Origin: Allokutzneria sp. A3M-2-11 16
Lineage (GTDB): Bacteria > Actinomycetota > Actinomycetes > Mycobacteriales > Pseudonocardiaceae
Length of the DNA: 64,000 bases
Assembly (NCBI RefSeq): GCF_024213555.1
Contig: NZ_JANAVO010000010.1
Span: 1 to 64,000, forward strand
Direction: 5' to 3'
Shown here: positions 34,064 through 42,714 of the stretch, one piece after another
How the letters are laid out: each line of letters opens with the position of its first letter
Position numbering within the stretch: position 1 is the stretch's first letter
The notes under the pieces: generated by a model
The model's input: the letters and a program-made list of their open reading frames with translations, nothing else
The model's database searches: none
Told to the model about the DNA's origin: nothing
Translations under genes and position numbers: made by a program

Positions 34064-34093
34064 ACCCTTTCACCAATTAAGTAGTGAAAGGGT
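34064..34093. promoter_or_regulatory. Palindrome between GntR and beta-lactamase-like genes
   Basis: ACCCTTTCAC and GTGAAAGGGT are perfect 10-bp arms around a 10-nt AT-rich centre that is itself nearly symmetric around TTAA. It follows the GntR stop and precedes the serine hydrolase start on the minus strand, so it may be the regulator's operator or the terminator of its mRNA. Confidence 0.65.
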
Positions 34094-34095
34094 CC

Positions 34096-34494
34096 TCAGT
34101 GGCGGGGGAAGTGCTCCGCGCGCACGTCGGTGTACAGGGCATCGATGTCGTCCCGGCTCAGCCCCGCGGCTCGCGCGTGGCCCACCCACTTCGCCAGCTC
34201 GTAGCGCAGGGGTGAGTTGCGGCCGGTCTGCCCCGAGCCCAGCGAGCGCCGGACGAAGGTGCCCATCCCGCGCTTCGCCTCGACCAGGCCGGAGCGCTCC
34301 AGTTCGCGGTAGGCCTTCAGCACGGTGTTGGGGTTGATCGCGGTCGCCTCGACGACCTCGCGCGCGGTCGGCAGCTGGTCGCCGGGGGCGAGCACCCCCA
34401 GGCGCAGAGCTTGTTCGACCTGCTGGACCAGCTGCACGTACGTCGCGACGCCGGACCGCTGGTCGATCCGGAACTCGATCACGCGGCTCAGCAT
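34096..34494 (-). CDS. GntR family regulator (YtrA type)
   Basis: 132 residues from the ATG at 34494 (an in-frame GTG at 34482 is also possible). A GntR winged helix reads LRLGVLAPGDQLPTAREVVE and INPNTVLKAYRELERSGLVE, then the short C-terminal tail typical of the YtrA subfamily rather than a ligand domain. YtrA members usually control ABC efflux or stress genes; here the neighbour downstream is the beta-lactamase-like gene. Confidence 0.85.
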   Translation of the reverse strand: MLSRVIEFRIDQRSGVATYVQLVQQVEQALRLGVLAPGDQLPTAREVVEATAINPNTVLKAYRELERSGLVEAKRGMGTFVRRSLGSGQTGRNSPLRYELAKWVGHARAAGLSRDDIDALYTDVRAEHFPRH

Positions 34495-34587
34495 AGCCGT
34501 GGACGGCGTGCGGTTCCCGCCGTCGCTGTCCGTACATGAGCGGTGACCTGGCAAAACGCGTGGACTCGGCAGCTTAGACTCCCGCGC

Positions 34588-35349
34588 ATGACTACTGGGG
34601 GAGTGTGGATCGGCATCGCGGCGGGGGTCCTCGCGGCCGGACTGATCGCCGGAGGGGCGATCTGGCTGTTCGACGAGGACCTGCCGCTCGGCACCAAGGA
34701 GGGCGCGGAGGCAACGGCCTTCGGCCCCGACCGCTTCGGCAAACTCAAGATCGGCATGACCAAGGACGAGGCCATCGCCACCGGCGCCCTCGGCCCGTCC
34801 CCGGTGGCCGTGGTCACCGGCTGCGAGGACTACTCGTTCCTCGGTGGCCCGTTGCCCGAGCCCGCGCGAATGGCACTGGAAGCCGCCACGGAGAAGCAGT
34901 ACGAAGCCGCGAAGAAGGAGAACGACGAGATCAGGGCCAAGCTCGACGCGCACCGCGGCCAGTCCGCGCAGTCCGCGCAGGACTACGCCACCCGCGCCGA
35001 ACTGCTCGCGAAGTCGGCCGAGGCGCTGAGGAAAATGTCCATCGCCTCGGCCGAGTCGTCCGGGCGGTCCTCATTCCGGATTCGACGCGCTAATGAGCAT
35101 GGTGGAGTGTCGTTTGGGCAGGGGAAGCTGCGGTTGATCTCGGCGCCGCCTTTTGCGAAGACTGCGGAGGGGATTGGGCGGGAGTCCTCTGTTGAGGATT
35201 TGAAGAAGGCTTATGAGGGGCGGGGGATGGTTGAGGATCGGGGGCGGTATGAGGTGCCTGTGGAATCGGACTGGGTTCTGGCATTTGATGTGTCGGGTGG
35301 GAAGGTGGCGAACTTCTTGTTGTTGAGTAAGGGGATTCGGTGTAGGTAG
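34588..35349 (+). CDS. Membrane-anchored hypothetical protein
   Basis: 253 residues from the ATG at 34588; TAGACT ends 7 nt upstream and no Shine-Dalgarno is seen. One N-terminal membrane segment (VWIGIAAGVLAAGLIAGGAI) is followed by a periplasm-facing domain with FGKLKIGMTKDEAIATGALG, a charged helix (about 95-150) and a C-terminal DWVLAFDVSGGKVANFLLLS. The KIGMT-type repeat resembles actinobacterial envelope proteins of unknown function. From about 35095 the coding strand turns G+T rich and C-poor, unlike the first part. Its stop abuts the element C array. Confidence 0.7.
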   Translation: MTTGGVWIGIAAGVLAAGLIAGGAIWLFDEDLPLGTKEGAEATAFGPDRFGKLKIGMTKDEAIATGALGPSPVAVVTGCEDYSFLGGPLPEPARMALEAATEKQYEAAKKENDEIRAKLDAHRGQSAQSAQDYATRAELLAKSAEALRKMSIASAESSGRSSFRIRRANEHGGVSFGQGKLRLISAPPFAKTAEGIGRESSVEDLKKAYEGRGMVEDRGRYEVPVESDWVLAFDVSGGKVANFLLLSKGIRCR

Positions 35350-35392
35350 GGCTTCCTGCTTGGCTTCCAGCTTGCGTCGGTACCAGCGGTGG
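35350..35392 (+). repeat. Element C copy 2, short tandem array
   Basis: Two or three degenerate units (CTTCCTGC, GGCTTCCAGCTTGCG) of the array seen at 50544-50668 and 77-181. It begins immediately after the stop of the preceding gene. Confidence 0.7.
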
Positions 35393-35507
35393 GGTCGGCT
35401 TGACCTGGGGGCCCCTTGCGCGTGCCCTTGGGCCTCTCAGGGGCACGGGATGAAACCCCGGCCCTCGCGATAAGCGTATGGCACGCGCACCCCAGGTAAA
35501 GCCGACC
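35393..35507 (+). repeat. Element C copy 2, 115-bp core
   Basis: Terminal inverted repeat GGTCGGCTTGACCTGGGG at 35393-35410 against CCCCAGGTAAAGCCGACC at 35490-35507 (17 of 18 pair). A second stem, GCGCGTGCC with GGCACGCGC, lies inside it. Same length as the core at 50669-50783, with one base different. It lies 116 bp upstream of a DUF222-HNH gene. Confidence 0.93.
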
Positions 35508-35534
35508 CCGATTTCCAGCCCGCCCTCGCCTTTT

Positions 35535-35623
35535 CGCTGGGGTTGCGTTTCGGGCTTTTCGGGTGCCTGGGAATTCATCCTTTAGGGCCATGATCGTCTA
35601 TTATTGTGCGATAGAATGGGGAC
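35535..35623 (+). promoter_or_regulatory. Conserved promoter of DUF222-HNH copy 1
   Basis: About 85 bp nearly identical to the region before the second DUF222 gene: GGGTTGCGTTTCGGGCTTTT, then a GCCATGATCG box. TAGAAT at 35612-35617 ends 6 nt before the ATG, the spacing of a leaderless mRNA. No standard -35. Confidence 0.7.
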
Positions 35624-36742
35624 ATGTTCCCTGTAGATCCTGACCATAAACTGATGGTCTACTTCGCTGCGATGGGGAAAGCGTCGGCGGACTTCGCGGT
35701 CGTGTTGATGGAGTATGTCGCTCGGCTGGAGTTGTGTGATCGTGAGTTGGCCGAGGAAATCCTTATGCGCTTGTTGGCGGTCTCGAAGACGAAGGCCGCC
35801 CGGCTGTTGCAGCGCGCGGAGGATTTGACTGGTCGGCCTGTGGTGTTGCGGGCGCTGGCCGAAGGCCGCTTCGACGAGGGCAAAGCGTTGATGATCGTTG
35901 ACCTGCTCTCCACCCTCACCGCCGTGCACGCAGCGATCGCCGAGCAGGACTTCCTCGCCTTCGCTGAAACGCACAACTACACCGCGACTCGCAGGCATGC
36001 GGTGCGGTTCATCACCAAGCTGGACCCGAAGGCTGCTGAGCGTCGGCATAAGGAGAAGCGCAAGGCGAGGTTGGTGGAGAAGATCCCCCAAGACGACGGC
36101 ATGTGTCTGCTGCGGATGTTCTTCCCGGCGTTGCAAGCCTCTCTGATCTATGACCGGATCGACCGCATCGCCAGGGCTCTACCGAAGGATCACCGGACGT
36201 TGGATCAGAAGCGGGCCGATGTGACGATGGATGTGTTGATGGGTAAGGAAACCGGCGCACCCCAAGGCCAGGTCACCGTCTACCTCACGATGCCGATGGG
36301 TTCCTTCCTCGGTCTCAGCAATGAGCCCGCCATGCTCCACGGATACGGACCCCTGCCCGCGAAGATCGCCCGGGATGTGGCCGCGAACGGGATCTGGAAG
36401 CGCATCCTGACCGACCCGGTCACCGGGATCGCCGAGGACGTCACCACCTACCGGCCCTCAGCCAAGCAGCGGGAGTTGATCCACGCCCGCTACCCGACGT
36501 GCACGGCGATCGGCTGCAACCGACCGGCGCACCGTTGCGATCTGGATCACTGCTGTTCGTTCGACGGGACAAACACCACGGTCGATAACTTGCGGCCGAA
36601 GTGCCGCAGGCATCACCGGATGAAGCATGAATCCAACTGGAGCTGCGAGAACCTCCCCGATGGTCGGCACGTGTGGACGACACCGAACGGGAAGACTTCG
36701 GAGACGGAAGCGGAACCGATCGCGGAACCGGCGCCGTTCTGA
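35624..36742 (+). CDS. DUF222/HNH endonuclease, 13E12 repeat family (copy 1)
   Basis: 372 residues. The N-terminal DUF222 helical domain covers about residues 1-250. The C-terminal HNH motif reads CDLDHC, then TTVDNLRPKC and RRHHRMKHE, with CTAIGC upstream completing the Zn-binding cysteines. This is the family of the M. tuberculosis REP13E12 repeats. It is paralogous to the gene at 50898: same length, N-termini divergent and the C-terminal about 130 residues almost identical. No RuvC domain is present, so it is not IscB-like. The gene and its upstream element form a repeated unit. Confidence 0.9.
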   Translation: MFPVDPDHKLMVYFAAMGKASADFAVVLMEYVARLELCDRELAEEILMRLLAVSKTKAARLLQRAEDLTGRPVVLRALAEGRFDEGKALMIVDLLSTLTAVHAAIAEQDFLAFAETHNYTATRRHAVRFITKLDPKAAERRHKEKRKARLVEKIPQDDGMCLLRMFFPALQASLIYDRIDRIARALPKDHRTLDQKRADVTMDVLMGKETGAPQGQVTVYLTMPMGSFLGLSNEPAMLHGYGPLPAKIARDVAANGIWKRILTDPVTGIAEDVTTYRPSAKQRELIHARYPTCTAIGCNRPAHRCDLDHCCSFDGTNTTVDNLRPKCRRHHRMKHESNWSCENLPDGRHVWTTPNGKTSETEAEPIAEPAPF

Positions 36743-36762
36743 GCGGGAGCTAGGGTGACGCG

Positions 36763-37695
36763 GTGAGACGTCGGCCCAAAGCACCGTTGCCGCAGCGCAA
36801 CGGGCTTGATCCCGCCCGGTTGCGGCTGCCCGCCGAAGGGGAGTGGGTGACAGTGCGGGACCACCTCGTGGAGCGGTTGCCGAGGGTGGCGCCGGAACGC
36901 ATCGACATGATGCTGCGCGAGGACCGGATCATGGGGCTCGACGGACCGATCACAGTGGACACTCCGTACGCGCCCGATTCCTACGTGTGGTTCCACCGCG
37001 ACCTGCCCGTCGAGGTGCCGGTGCCGTTCGAGATCGGGATCGTGCACCGGGACAACGACCTGCTCGTGGTGGACAAACCGCACTTCCTCGCCACGATCCC
37101 GCGCGGACAGCACGTGATGGAGACGGCTCTGGTGAAGTTGCGGCACGACCTCGGGTTGCCGGAGCTGGTGCCCGCGCATCGGCTCGACCGGGTCACGGCG
37201 GGGCTGGTGATGTTCGTGGTCCGCCCGGAACTGCGCGGGAAGTACCAGACGATGTTCCGGGACCGCTTGGTGCACAAGGAATACGAGGCCATCGCGGGGC
37301 ACGATCCCGGCTTGGTGTTGCCGTGCACGGTGCGCAGCCACATCGTCAAGGAGCGCGGGGTGATCACCGCGCAGGAGATCGACAGCCCGCCGAACAGCGA
37401 AACCCTCGTCGAGCTCGCGGAACACCGGGGTGGGCTCGGCCGCTACCGGCTGGTGCCGAGGACGGGGCGGACGCACCAGCTGCGGTTGCACATGAGCGGC
37501 CTGGGCGTGCCGATCCTCGGTGACGACTTCTACCCGGTGCTGACCGAGAAGCCGCTGGACGACTTCACGCGTCCGTTGCAGCTGTTGGCGAAGGTGCTCG
37601 CGTTCACCGACCCGGTCAGCGGTGCGGCGAGGCGGTTCGAGAGCAAGCGCGAACTCAGCGCCTGGAGCCGTCCCGGGGAGTGGGCGGCAGGCTGA
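36763..37695 (+). CDS. RluA family pseudouridine synthase
   Basis: 310 residues from the GTG at 36763, which has TAGGGT ending 6 nt upstream (leaderless pattern). The catalytic Asp142 lies in HRLDRVTAGL, VVDKPH precedes it, and GRTHQLRLHM is the conserved RluA C-terminal motif. It isomerises uridines in rRNA or tRNA; the target is not predictable. It lies 20 bp after the DUF222-HNH stop. Its 3' end overlaps the convergent STAS gene by 41 bp. Confidence 0.9.
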   Translation: MRRRPKAPLPQRNGLDPARLRLPAEGEWVTVRDHLVERLPRVAPERIDMMLREDRIMGLDGPITVDTPYAPDSYVWFHRDLPVEVPVPFEIGIVHRDNDLLVVDKPHFLATIPRGQHVMETALVKLRHDLGLPELVPAHRLDRVTAGLVMFVVRPELRGKYQTMFRDRLVHKEYEAIAGHDPGLVLPCTVRSHIVKERGVITAQEIDSPPNSETLVELAEHRGGLGRYRLVPRTGRTHQLRLHMSGLGVPILGDDFYPVLTEKPLDDFTRPLQLLAKVLAFTDPVSGAARRFESKRELSAWSRPGEWAAG

Positions 37696-38041
37696 GCGCT
37701 TCGGTGACGCTGTCGAAGACGGCGATCGTGCGGTCGAGGTCGGTCAGGCTGATGGGGCGCAGCACCGGAGCGGTCGTGGCGACCACGCGCAGCGGCGTGC
37801 GGTGGCGGGCGCAGACCTCGTGGTGGTGCGCCAGCAGGGTGAGGCCGTCGGAGGAGAAGTACTCCACCCGGGTCAGGTCGAGCACCACGGGAGCCGGTGG
37901 GGTCGCGAGGGCCGACGCGGTGGCGATCTCGGTGTTCAAGGTCGGGCCGCTCGCGAGATCGATCTCGCCGAAAACCGTTACCACGACGGCAAAACCCCGG
38001 AGCTCGCGCTGGATGTGCACGCCACTGTCAACGGGAAGCAC
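37655..38041 (-). CDS. STAS-domain anti-sigma factor antagonist
   Basis: 128 residues from the GTG at 38041, preceded by GGGAGAGGG. A single STAS domain: FAVVVTVFGEIDLASGPTLN, then VVLDLTRVEYFSSDGLTLLA with the phosphorylatable Ser in FSSDGL. Such proteins bind an anti-sigma kinase when dephosphorylated. No kinase gene is adjacent, though an HATPase-like protein lies at 26038. Confidence 0.88.
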   Translation of the reverse strand: MLPVDSGVHIQRELRGFAVVVTVFGEIDLASGPTLNTEIATASALATPPAPVVLDLTRVEYFSSDGLTLLAHHHEVCARHRTPLRVVATTAPVLRPISLTDLDRTIAVFDSVTEALSLPPTPRDGSRR

Positions 38042-38174
38042 TGCGACCCTCTCCCTTCGGACCCGCCAACGGCAGGGACGACGGGGAAGGCTGCCGTGGC
38101 GACGCCCTAGGACAGTAGTTGGGCTTCCGCCAGGGTCAAGCCGCTGATCAGGGAAAACGCTACGTCCGATCGGG

Positions 38175-38726
38175 TTATCTGGTGTACGCGAGCGCCGTCA
38201 TCGGTACTCCGGTCGCCTCGACCACCCGGCGACCGATGCCCGCCGGGTCCTCCGAAAGGCACGCGATCCCAACGACGGTTGCGCCCTCCTCGCGCAGCAC
38301 GCGCACCAGGCTGGCGATCATGTGGCAGTCCGACAGCGCCGCGTCCACGACCAGCACGCGAGTACCCGCCAGCTGGTTGTAGGTGAACAGCTCCGCACCG
38401 CGCTGGCGGGGCAGCCTGCTCTGGTTCAGCCGCCACGCCAGGTGGTACGGCAGGCCCGAGGCCAGCGACATCGCCAGCGTCGGCACGATCCCGTCGCCTT
38501 CGAGGCCGAGCAGCACCTCCGGCCGCTCGTGCCCGGGATCGGAGATCCACTGCGACCACATCGCGTGACCGACCTCCAGCAGGCGCGTCGGCTCCACGGG
38601 GTGCGCGACCCCGTCGAGCTCGTGCACGACCCGGACCGCGGGCACCTCCGGCGGCAGGTCCAGGCAGAGGATCTGGCAAGCCTGGAAGTCCACCGCGGGG
38701 GTGTCGGCGCGGTCAAGAGCGGTCAT
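38175..38726 (-). CDS. Phosphoribosyltransferase-like protein
   Basis: 183 residues from the ATG at 38726 with GGGAGAG upstream. Core reads EVLLGLEGDGIVPTLAMSLA, then the PRPP-loop region VLVVDAALSDCHMIASLVRV, which departs from the standard acidic-acidic-(T/S)G consensus, and EEGATVVGIACLSED. It may be a non-catalytic or regulatory PRTase (PyrR or PurR type). Confidence 0.7.
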   Translation of the reverse strand: MTALDRADTPAVDFQACQILCLDLPPEVPAVRVVHELDGVAHPVEPTRLLEVGHAMWSQWISDPGHERPEVLLGLEGDGIVPTLAMSLASGLPYHLAWRLNQSRLPRQRGAELFTYNQLAGTRVLVVDAALSDCHMIASLVRVLREEGATVVGIACLSEDPAGIGRRVVEATGVPMTALAYTR

Positions 38727-38998
38727 CGTGCTGCTCTCCCTTCCGGCCTGCCAGCCGTGACCGAGGGAACACGGTCGGCTACAGACGATGAGGGCATCAC
38801 TCTATGAAGTGACTCCACTCGGTGAATGGGCGTTGAGCACAGCGTGAGTCGGCCGCACTGTGCGACCCGCTAGACATGGGATGTCTTGTTTTCACGTTCG
38901 GTGTTCGTTGCGCAGGTAGGCGCCGTGCACTGCCCGGGCCCACCTGGCTGTCCGTCGTGCACAGATGATCCATTCGGCCGCTGGCTAACCTCCGCGCC
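38727..38998. other. Divergent intergenic region upstream of hyuA
   Basis: 272 bp. AGACAT-GGG-ATGTCT at 38872-38886 is a perfect-arm palindrome and a candidate operator. TAACCT at 38986-38991 is 7 nt from the hyuA ATG. Nothing else recognised. Confidence 0.5.
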
Positions 38999-41035
38999 AT
39001 GGGCGGAGCACGGGTCTCGATGGACATCGGTGGCACGTTCACCGACGTCGTCGTCTACGACGAGACCGACCGCCGCCACCGGATCGGCAAGTACCCGACG
39101 ACGCCCGCTGATCTCGCCGCCGGCGTGCTCGAAGCGGTCGCCTCCGTGGTGGACCAGCCCGCCGACATCTCCTTCCTCGTGCACGGGACCACGCAGGGGC
39201 TGAACAGCCTGTTGCAGCGGCGCGGCGTGCGCGTCCTGCTGCTCGCCTCCGCCGGGGCGCGGGACGTCTACCACATCGCGCGCGGGCCCCGGACCAGGAT
39301 GTACGACCTCCACTTCAGCAAACCACGGCCGCTTGTGCCGCGCCGCGACGTCGCCGGGATCGACGGCAGGCTGGACGCCTCCGGTGCCGAGCTGGAGCCG
39401 CTGGACGAGCGGGCCGTGCGCACCGCCGCGGCGCGCTACCGGGACGAGGGGTTCGGCGGGATCGCGGTGGCCTACCTGTTCAGCCACCTCAACCCGGTGC
39501 ACGAGCTGCGCACGCGCGAGATCCTGCTGGAGGAACTGGGCACCGAGGTCACGCTGTCGTTGTCGCACGAGACGGCCAACGAGTGGCGGGAGTACGAGCG
39601 GACCTCCTCCGCCGTCGTGGAGTCCTACATCGGCCCTGCCGTCCGCGGGTACCTGGCGCGGCTCGGTGATGAGCTGGCGCGGCGGGGGATGACCGTTCCG
39701 CTGCACGTCATGCAGTCCTCCGGCGGCATGATCACCGCGGAGTCGGCGCGGCGGCGGCCGTTGCAGACGCTGCTGTCCGGGCCGGTCGGCGGGACCATGG
39801 GCGGTGTCGCGCTCGCGGCGGCGATGGGGCGGCCGAACCTCATCTACGTGGACATGGGCGGGACGTCCTTCGACGTCTCCGTGGTGGTGGACGGCAAACC
39901 CGACGTCGCGCCCGAGGTGCGGCTGGACGGGCTGCCCATGCTGATGAGCGCGGTCAACATCCACACCGTCGGCGCCGGTGGCGGGTCGGTGGCGTGGGTG
40001 GAGGCGGGCGGCCTCCGGGTCGGCCCGCGCTCGGCGGGGGCGCGGCCGGGCCCGGCCTGCTACGGCAACGGCGGTGAGCAGGCCACGGTGACCGACGCCA
40101 ACCTGGTGCTCGGGCGGATCGAGCCGGAGTCCTTCGCGGGTGGGCGCGTCGCGCTGCACCCGGAGGCGGCTCTCTCCGCGGTCACCGGGTTCGGCCGTGC
40201 CCTCGGCATGGACACCCTCTCCGCAGCGGAAGGCATCTGTGCGGTGGCGAACGCGAAGATGGCGCAGGCGATCCGGACGATCACCGTGGCGCGCGGCATC
40301 GAGCCGAGGGACTTCGGCCTGGTCGCCTTCGGTGGCGCGGGGCCGATGCACGCGGTGTTCCTCGCGCGTGAGCTGGGCATCCGCGAGGTCGTGGTGCCGC
40401 GGTTCCCCGGCGCGTTCTCCGCGTGGGGGATGCTCCAGACGGAGATCCGCCGCGACCTGACAGAGCCGTACTACCGCCTCGACGCGGACGTGGACGGTGC
40501 CGAGCTGGCGGACCGGCTCGCGGGGCTGGCCGAGCAGGGGCTGCGGGCGCTGGACGGCGAAGGGGTGCCGGAGGCCGCGCGGCGCGTCGAGCACGCGGTC
40601 GATCTCCGTTACGCAGCACAGGAATACGCGCTCACGGTGCCTTTGGAGGGCGCCGACGAGCCCGCTCGGCCGGCCTTCCTTCAGGCGGTCGCGGCCCGCT
40701 TCGGCAAGCTGCACGAGCAGCGGCACGGACACGCCAACCCGGGTGCCCCGGTGGAGTTCGTCGCGCTGCGCACGACCGTCTACGGCGATCTCGGCAAGCC
40801 CGCGGCAGAACGGCTCGCCCGGGCGGAGGGCGACTTCCCGCGCCGCGGCCGCCCGGTGGTCTTCGACGGCGAAGCGGTCGAGTCGCTGATCGTCGACCGC
40901 GCCGATCTGCTTGCGGGACATGCTTTCCAGGGCCCGGCACTGGTGCTCGAACCCACCGCGACGACCGTGGTACCGCCCGGGTACGCGGTCCGCGTCGACG
41001 ACCTCGGCTCCCTTGTCATCGAAGAGGAACGCTGA
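38999..41035 (+). CDS. hyuA: Hydantoinase/oxoprolinase family protein, A subunit
   Basis: 678 residues with the ATP-dependent hydantoinase/5-oxoprolinase/acetone-carboxylase fold. N-terminal phosphate-binding MDIGGTFTDVVVYDE, the second motif VDMGGTSFDVSVVVDG in the middle domain, and the C-terminal Hydant_A_C domain are intact. With HyuB it forms an ATP-hydrolysing amidohydrolase; the real substrate could be a hydantoin, 5-oxoproline or other lactam. Its stop overlaps the HyuB start (TGATG). Confidence 0.9.
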   Translation: MGGARVSMDIGGTFTDVVVYDETDRRHRIGKYPTTPADLAAGVLEAVASVVDQPADISFLVHGTTQGLNSLLQRRGVRVLLLASAGARDVYHIARGPRTRMYDLHFSKPRPLVPRRDVAGIDGRLDASGAELEPLDERAVRTAAARYRDEGFGGIAVAYLFSHLNPVHELRTREILLEELGTEVTLSLSHETANEWREYERTSSAVVESYIGPAVRGYLARLGDELARRGMTVPLHVMQSSGGMITAESARRRPLQTLLSGPVGGTMGGVALAAAMGRPNLIYVDMGGTSFDVSVVVDGKPDVAPEVRLDGLPMLMSAVNIHTVGAGGGSVAWVEAGGLRVGPRSAGARPGPACYGNGGEQATVTDANLVLGRIEPESFAGGRVALHPEAALSAVTGFGRALGMDTLSAAEGICAVANAKMAQAIRTITVARGIEPRDFGLVAFGGAGPMHAVFLARELGIREVVVPRFPGAFSAWGMLQTEIRRDLTEPYYRLDADVDGAELADRLAGLAEQGLRALDGEGVPEAARRVEHAVDLRYAAQEYALTVPLEGADEPARPAFLQAVAARFGKLHEQRHGHANPGAPVEFVALRTTVYGDLGKPAAERLARAEGDFPRRGRPVVFDGEAVESLIVDRADLLAGHAFQGPALVLEPTATTVVPPGYAVRVDDLGSLVIEEER

Positions 41036-42714
41036 TGATCGATCCGGTCACCGTCGAGATCATCCGCAACGCGCTCACCTCGGCGGCCGAGGACATGAAC
41101 GCGATGCTGATCCGCTCCGCCTACACCCCGGTGATCTACGAGTGCGGGGACTGCGTGGTCGCCCTGCTCGACGACCGGCACCGGGTGCTCGGCCAGTCTG
41201 CGGGGCTGCCGATCTTCCTGGGCAACCTGGAGGTCTGCACCCGGTTCACCGAGGAGCGCTTCGGCCGCGACGTGTGGCGACCGGGGGACGTGTGGATCCT
41301 CAACGACTCCTACCTCGGCGGCACCCACCTCAACGACGTGACGATCTTCGGGCCGGTGTTCACCGGGGACCGGCTCGCCGGGTTCACCGCGACCAGGGCG
41401 CACTGGATCGACGTCGGCTCCAAGGACCCGGGCGGGTCGATGGACTCGGTGAACATCTTCCAGGAGGGCCTGCGCCTGGGGCCGCAGAAGCTGGTCTCGG
41501 GCGGGGAGCCGGTGTACGGGGTGCTGGACACGGTGCGCACCAACGTGCGCTTCCCGTACCCGACGATGGGCGACCTCAACGCCATGATCGCCACCATCGA
41601 GATCGGGCAGCGGCGGCTCGCCGAGCTCGTCGGGCGGTTCGGCACCGAGACGCTGCGCCTGGCCGCCGAGGAGATCTTCGACCAGACCGAGCGCCTGGAG
41701 CGGGCGGTGGTGCGCGAGATCCCGGACGGGGTCTACCGCGCGGAGGGCTCGCTGGACAACGACGGCATCGACCTGGACACGCCGGTCCCGGTGCGGCTGA
41801 AGATCACCGTCTCCGGCGAGGACATCACCTTCGACGTCACCGAGTCCGCCGACCAGACCGTGGGGCCGGTCAACTGCGGGGTCGCCCAGGCGGTCTCCGC
41901 GTGCCGGGTCGGCTACAAGATGTTGGTCAGCCCGGACGTGCCGGGCAACGGCGGGTCGTTCCGGCCGCTCACCGTCGAGGTCCGCGAGGGCTCGGTGTTC
42001 GGCGCGCAGGCCCCGGCGGCGTGCCAGTGGTACTTCTCCCACCTGGGCCTGCTGATCGACCTGGTGGCCAAGGCGTTGGCGCCCGCGCTGCCGGAGCGGG
42101 TGGCCGCGGCGAGCCACGGCGACTCGATGATCGTGCAGTGCGCCGGGACCGATCCGCGCACCGGCCGCGACTACGTGAGCCTGGAGGCCACGCTCGGCGG
42201 GTGGGGCGCGTGGGCGGGCGGCGACGGCGAGACCGCGTTGATCAACAACGTCAACGGTTCGCTGAAGGACATGCCGATCGAGGTCTTCGAGACGCGTTTT
42301 CCCTTGCGGGTCACCGAGTACGGCATCCGCACGGACTCCGGCGGGGCCGGGCGGTGGCGCGGCGGCAACGGGGTGGTCCGCGAGTACGTGGCGCTGCACG
42401 ACTGCTCGCTGTCGCTGTGGTTCGAGCGGTCGGTCACCCCCGCGTGGGGGCTGTTCGGCGGAGCCGGCGCGGCTCCGCCGGAGGTGGTGGTCAACCCGGG
42501 CGAGCCGGACGAGCGTCGGTTGCTCAAGTGCAACGGGCTGAGGTTGTCGGAGGGCGACGTGGTGCGCTGCCTGACCGGTGGAGGCGGTGGCTACGGCCCG
42601 CCGTCCGAACGCGACGTGCGGCTGCTCGACGCGGATCTGCTCGACGGAAACGTCTCCCCAGGCCACGCTCTGCGCGAGTACACCGCCCGCGTTTCGCCCG
42701 TTTCGTACTCTTAG
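41035..42714 (+). CDS. hyuB: Hydantoinase B family protein
   Basis: 559 residues of the HyuB family: PVTVEIIRNALTSAAEDMNA, then GDVWILNDSYLGGTHLNDVT and TEYGIRTDSGGAGRWRGGNG. The stop TAG at 42712-42714 lies inside repeat B3 and the last five residues (PVSYS) are encoded by the repeat's end. The insertion has thus replaced or trimmed the original C-terminus; the ATP-linked catalytic region is upstream and intact. Confidence 0.9.
   Translation: MIDPVTVEIIRNALTSAAEDMNAMLIRSAYTPVIYECGDCVVALLDDRHRVLGQSAGLPIFLGNLEVCTRFTEERFGRDVWRPGDVWILNDSYLGGTHLNDVTIFGPVFTGDRLAGFTATRAHWIDVGSKDPGGSMDSVNIFQEGLRLGPQKLVSGGEPVYGVLDTVRTNVRFPYPTMGDLNAMIATIEIGQRRLAELVGRFGTETLRLAAEEIFDQTERLERAVVREIPDGVYRAEGSLDNDGIDLDTPVPVRLKITVSGEDITFDVTESADQTVGPVNCGVAQAVSACRVGYKMLVSPDVPGNGGSFRPLTVEVREGSVFGAQAPAACQWYFSHLGLLIDLVAKALAPALPERVAAASHGDSMIVQCAGTDPRTGRDYVSLEATLGGWGAWAGGDGETALINNVNGSLKDMPIEVFETRFPLRVTEYGIRTDSGGAGRWRGGNGVVREYVALHDCSLSLWFERSVTPAWGLFGGAGAAPPEVVVNPGEPDERRLLKCNGLRLSEGDVVRCLTGGGGGYGPPSERDVRLLDADLLDGNVSPGHALREYTARVSPVSYS

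Noticed and set aside
35393-36742. IscB/HEARO-type RNA-guided nuclease
   Set aside because: The protein has HNH but no RuvC domain; only the general arrangement is similar.
38870-40921. 683-residue minus-strand open frame
   Set aside because: Antisense to hyuA, which has intact family motifs.
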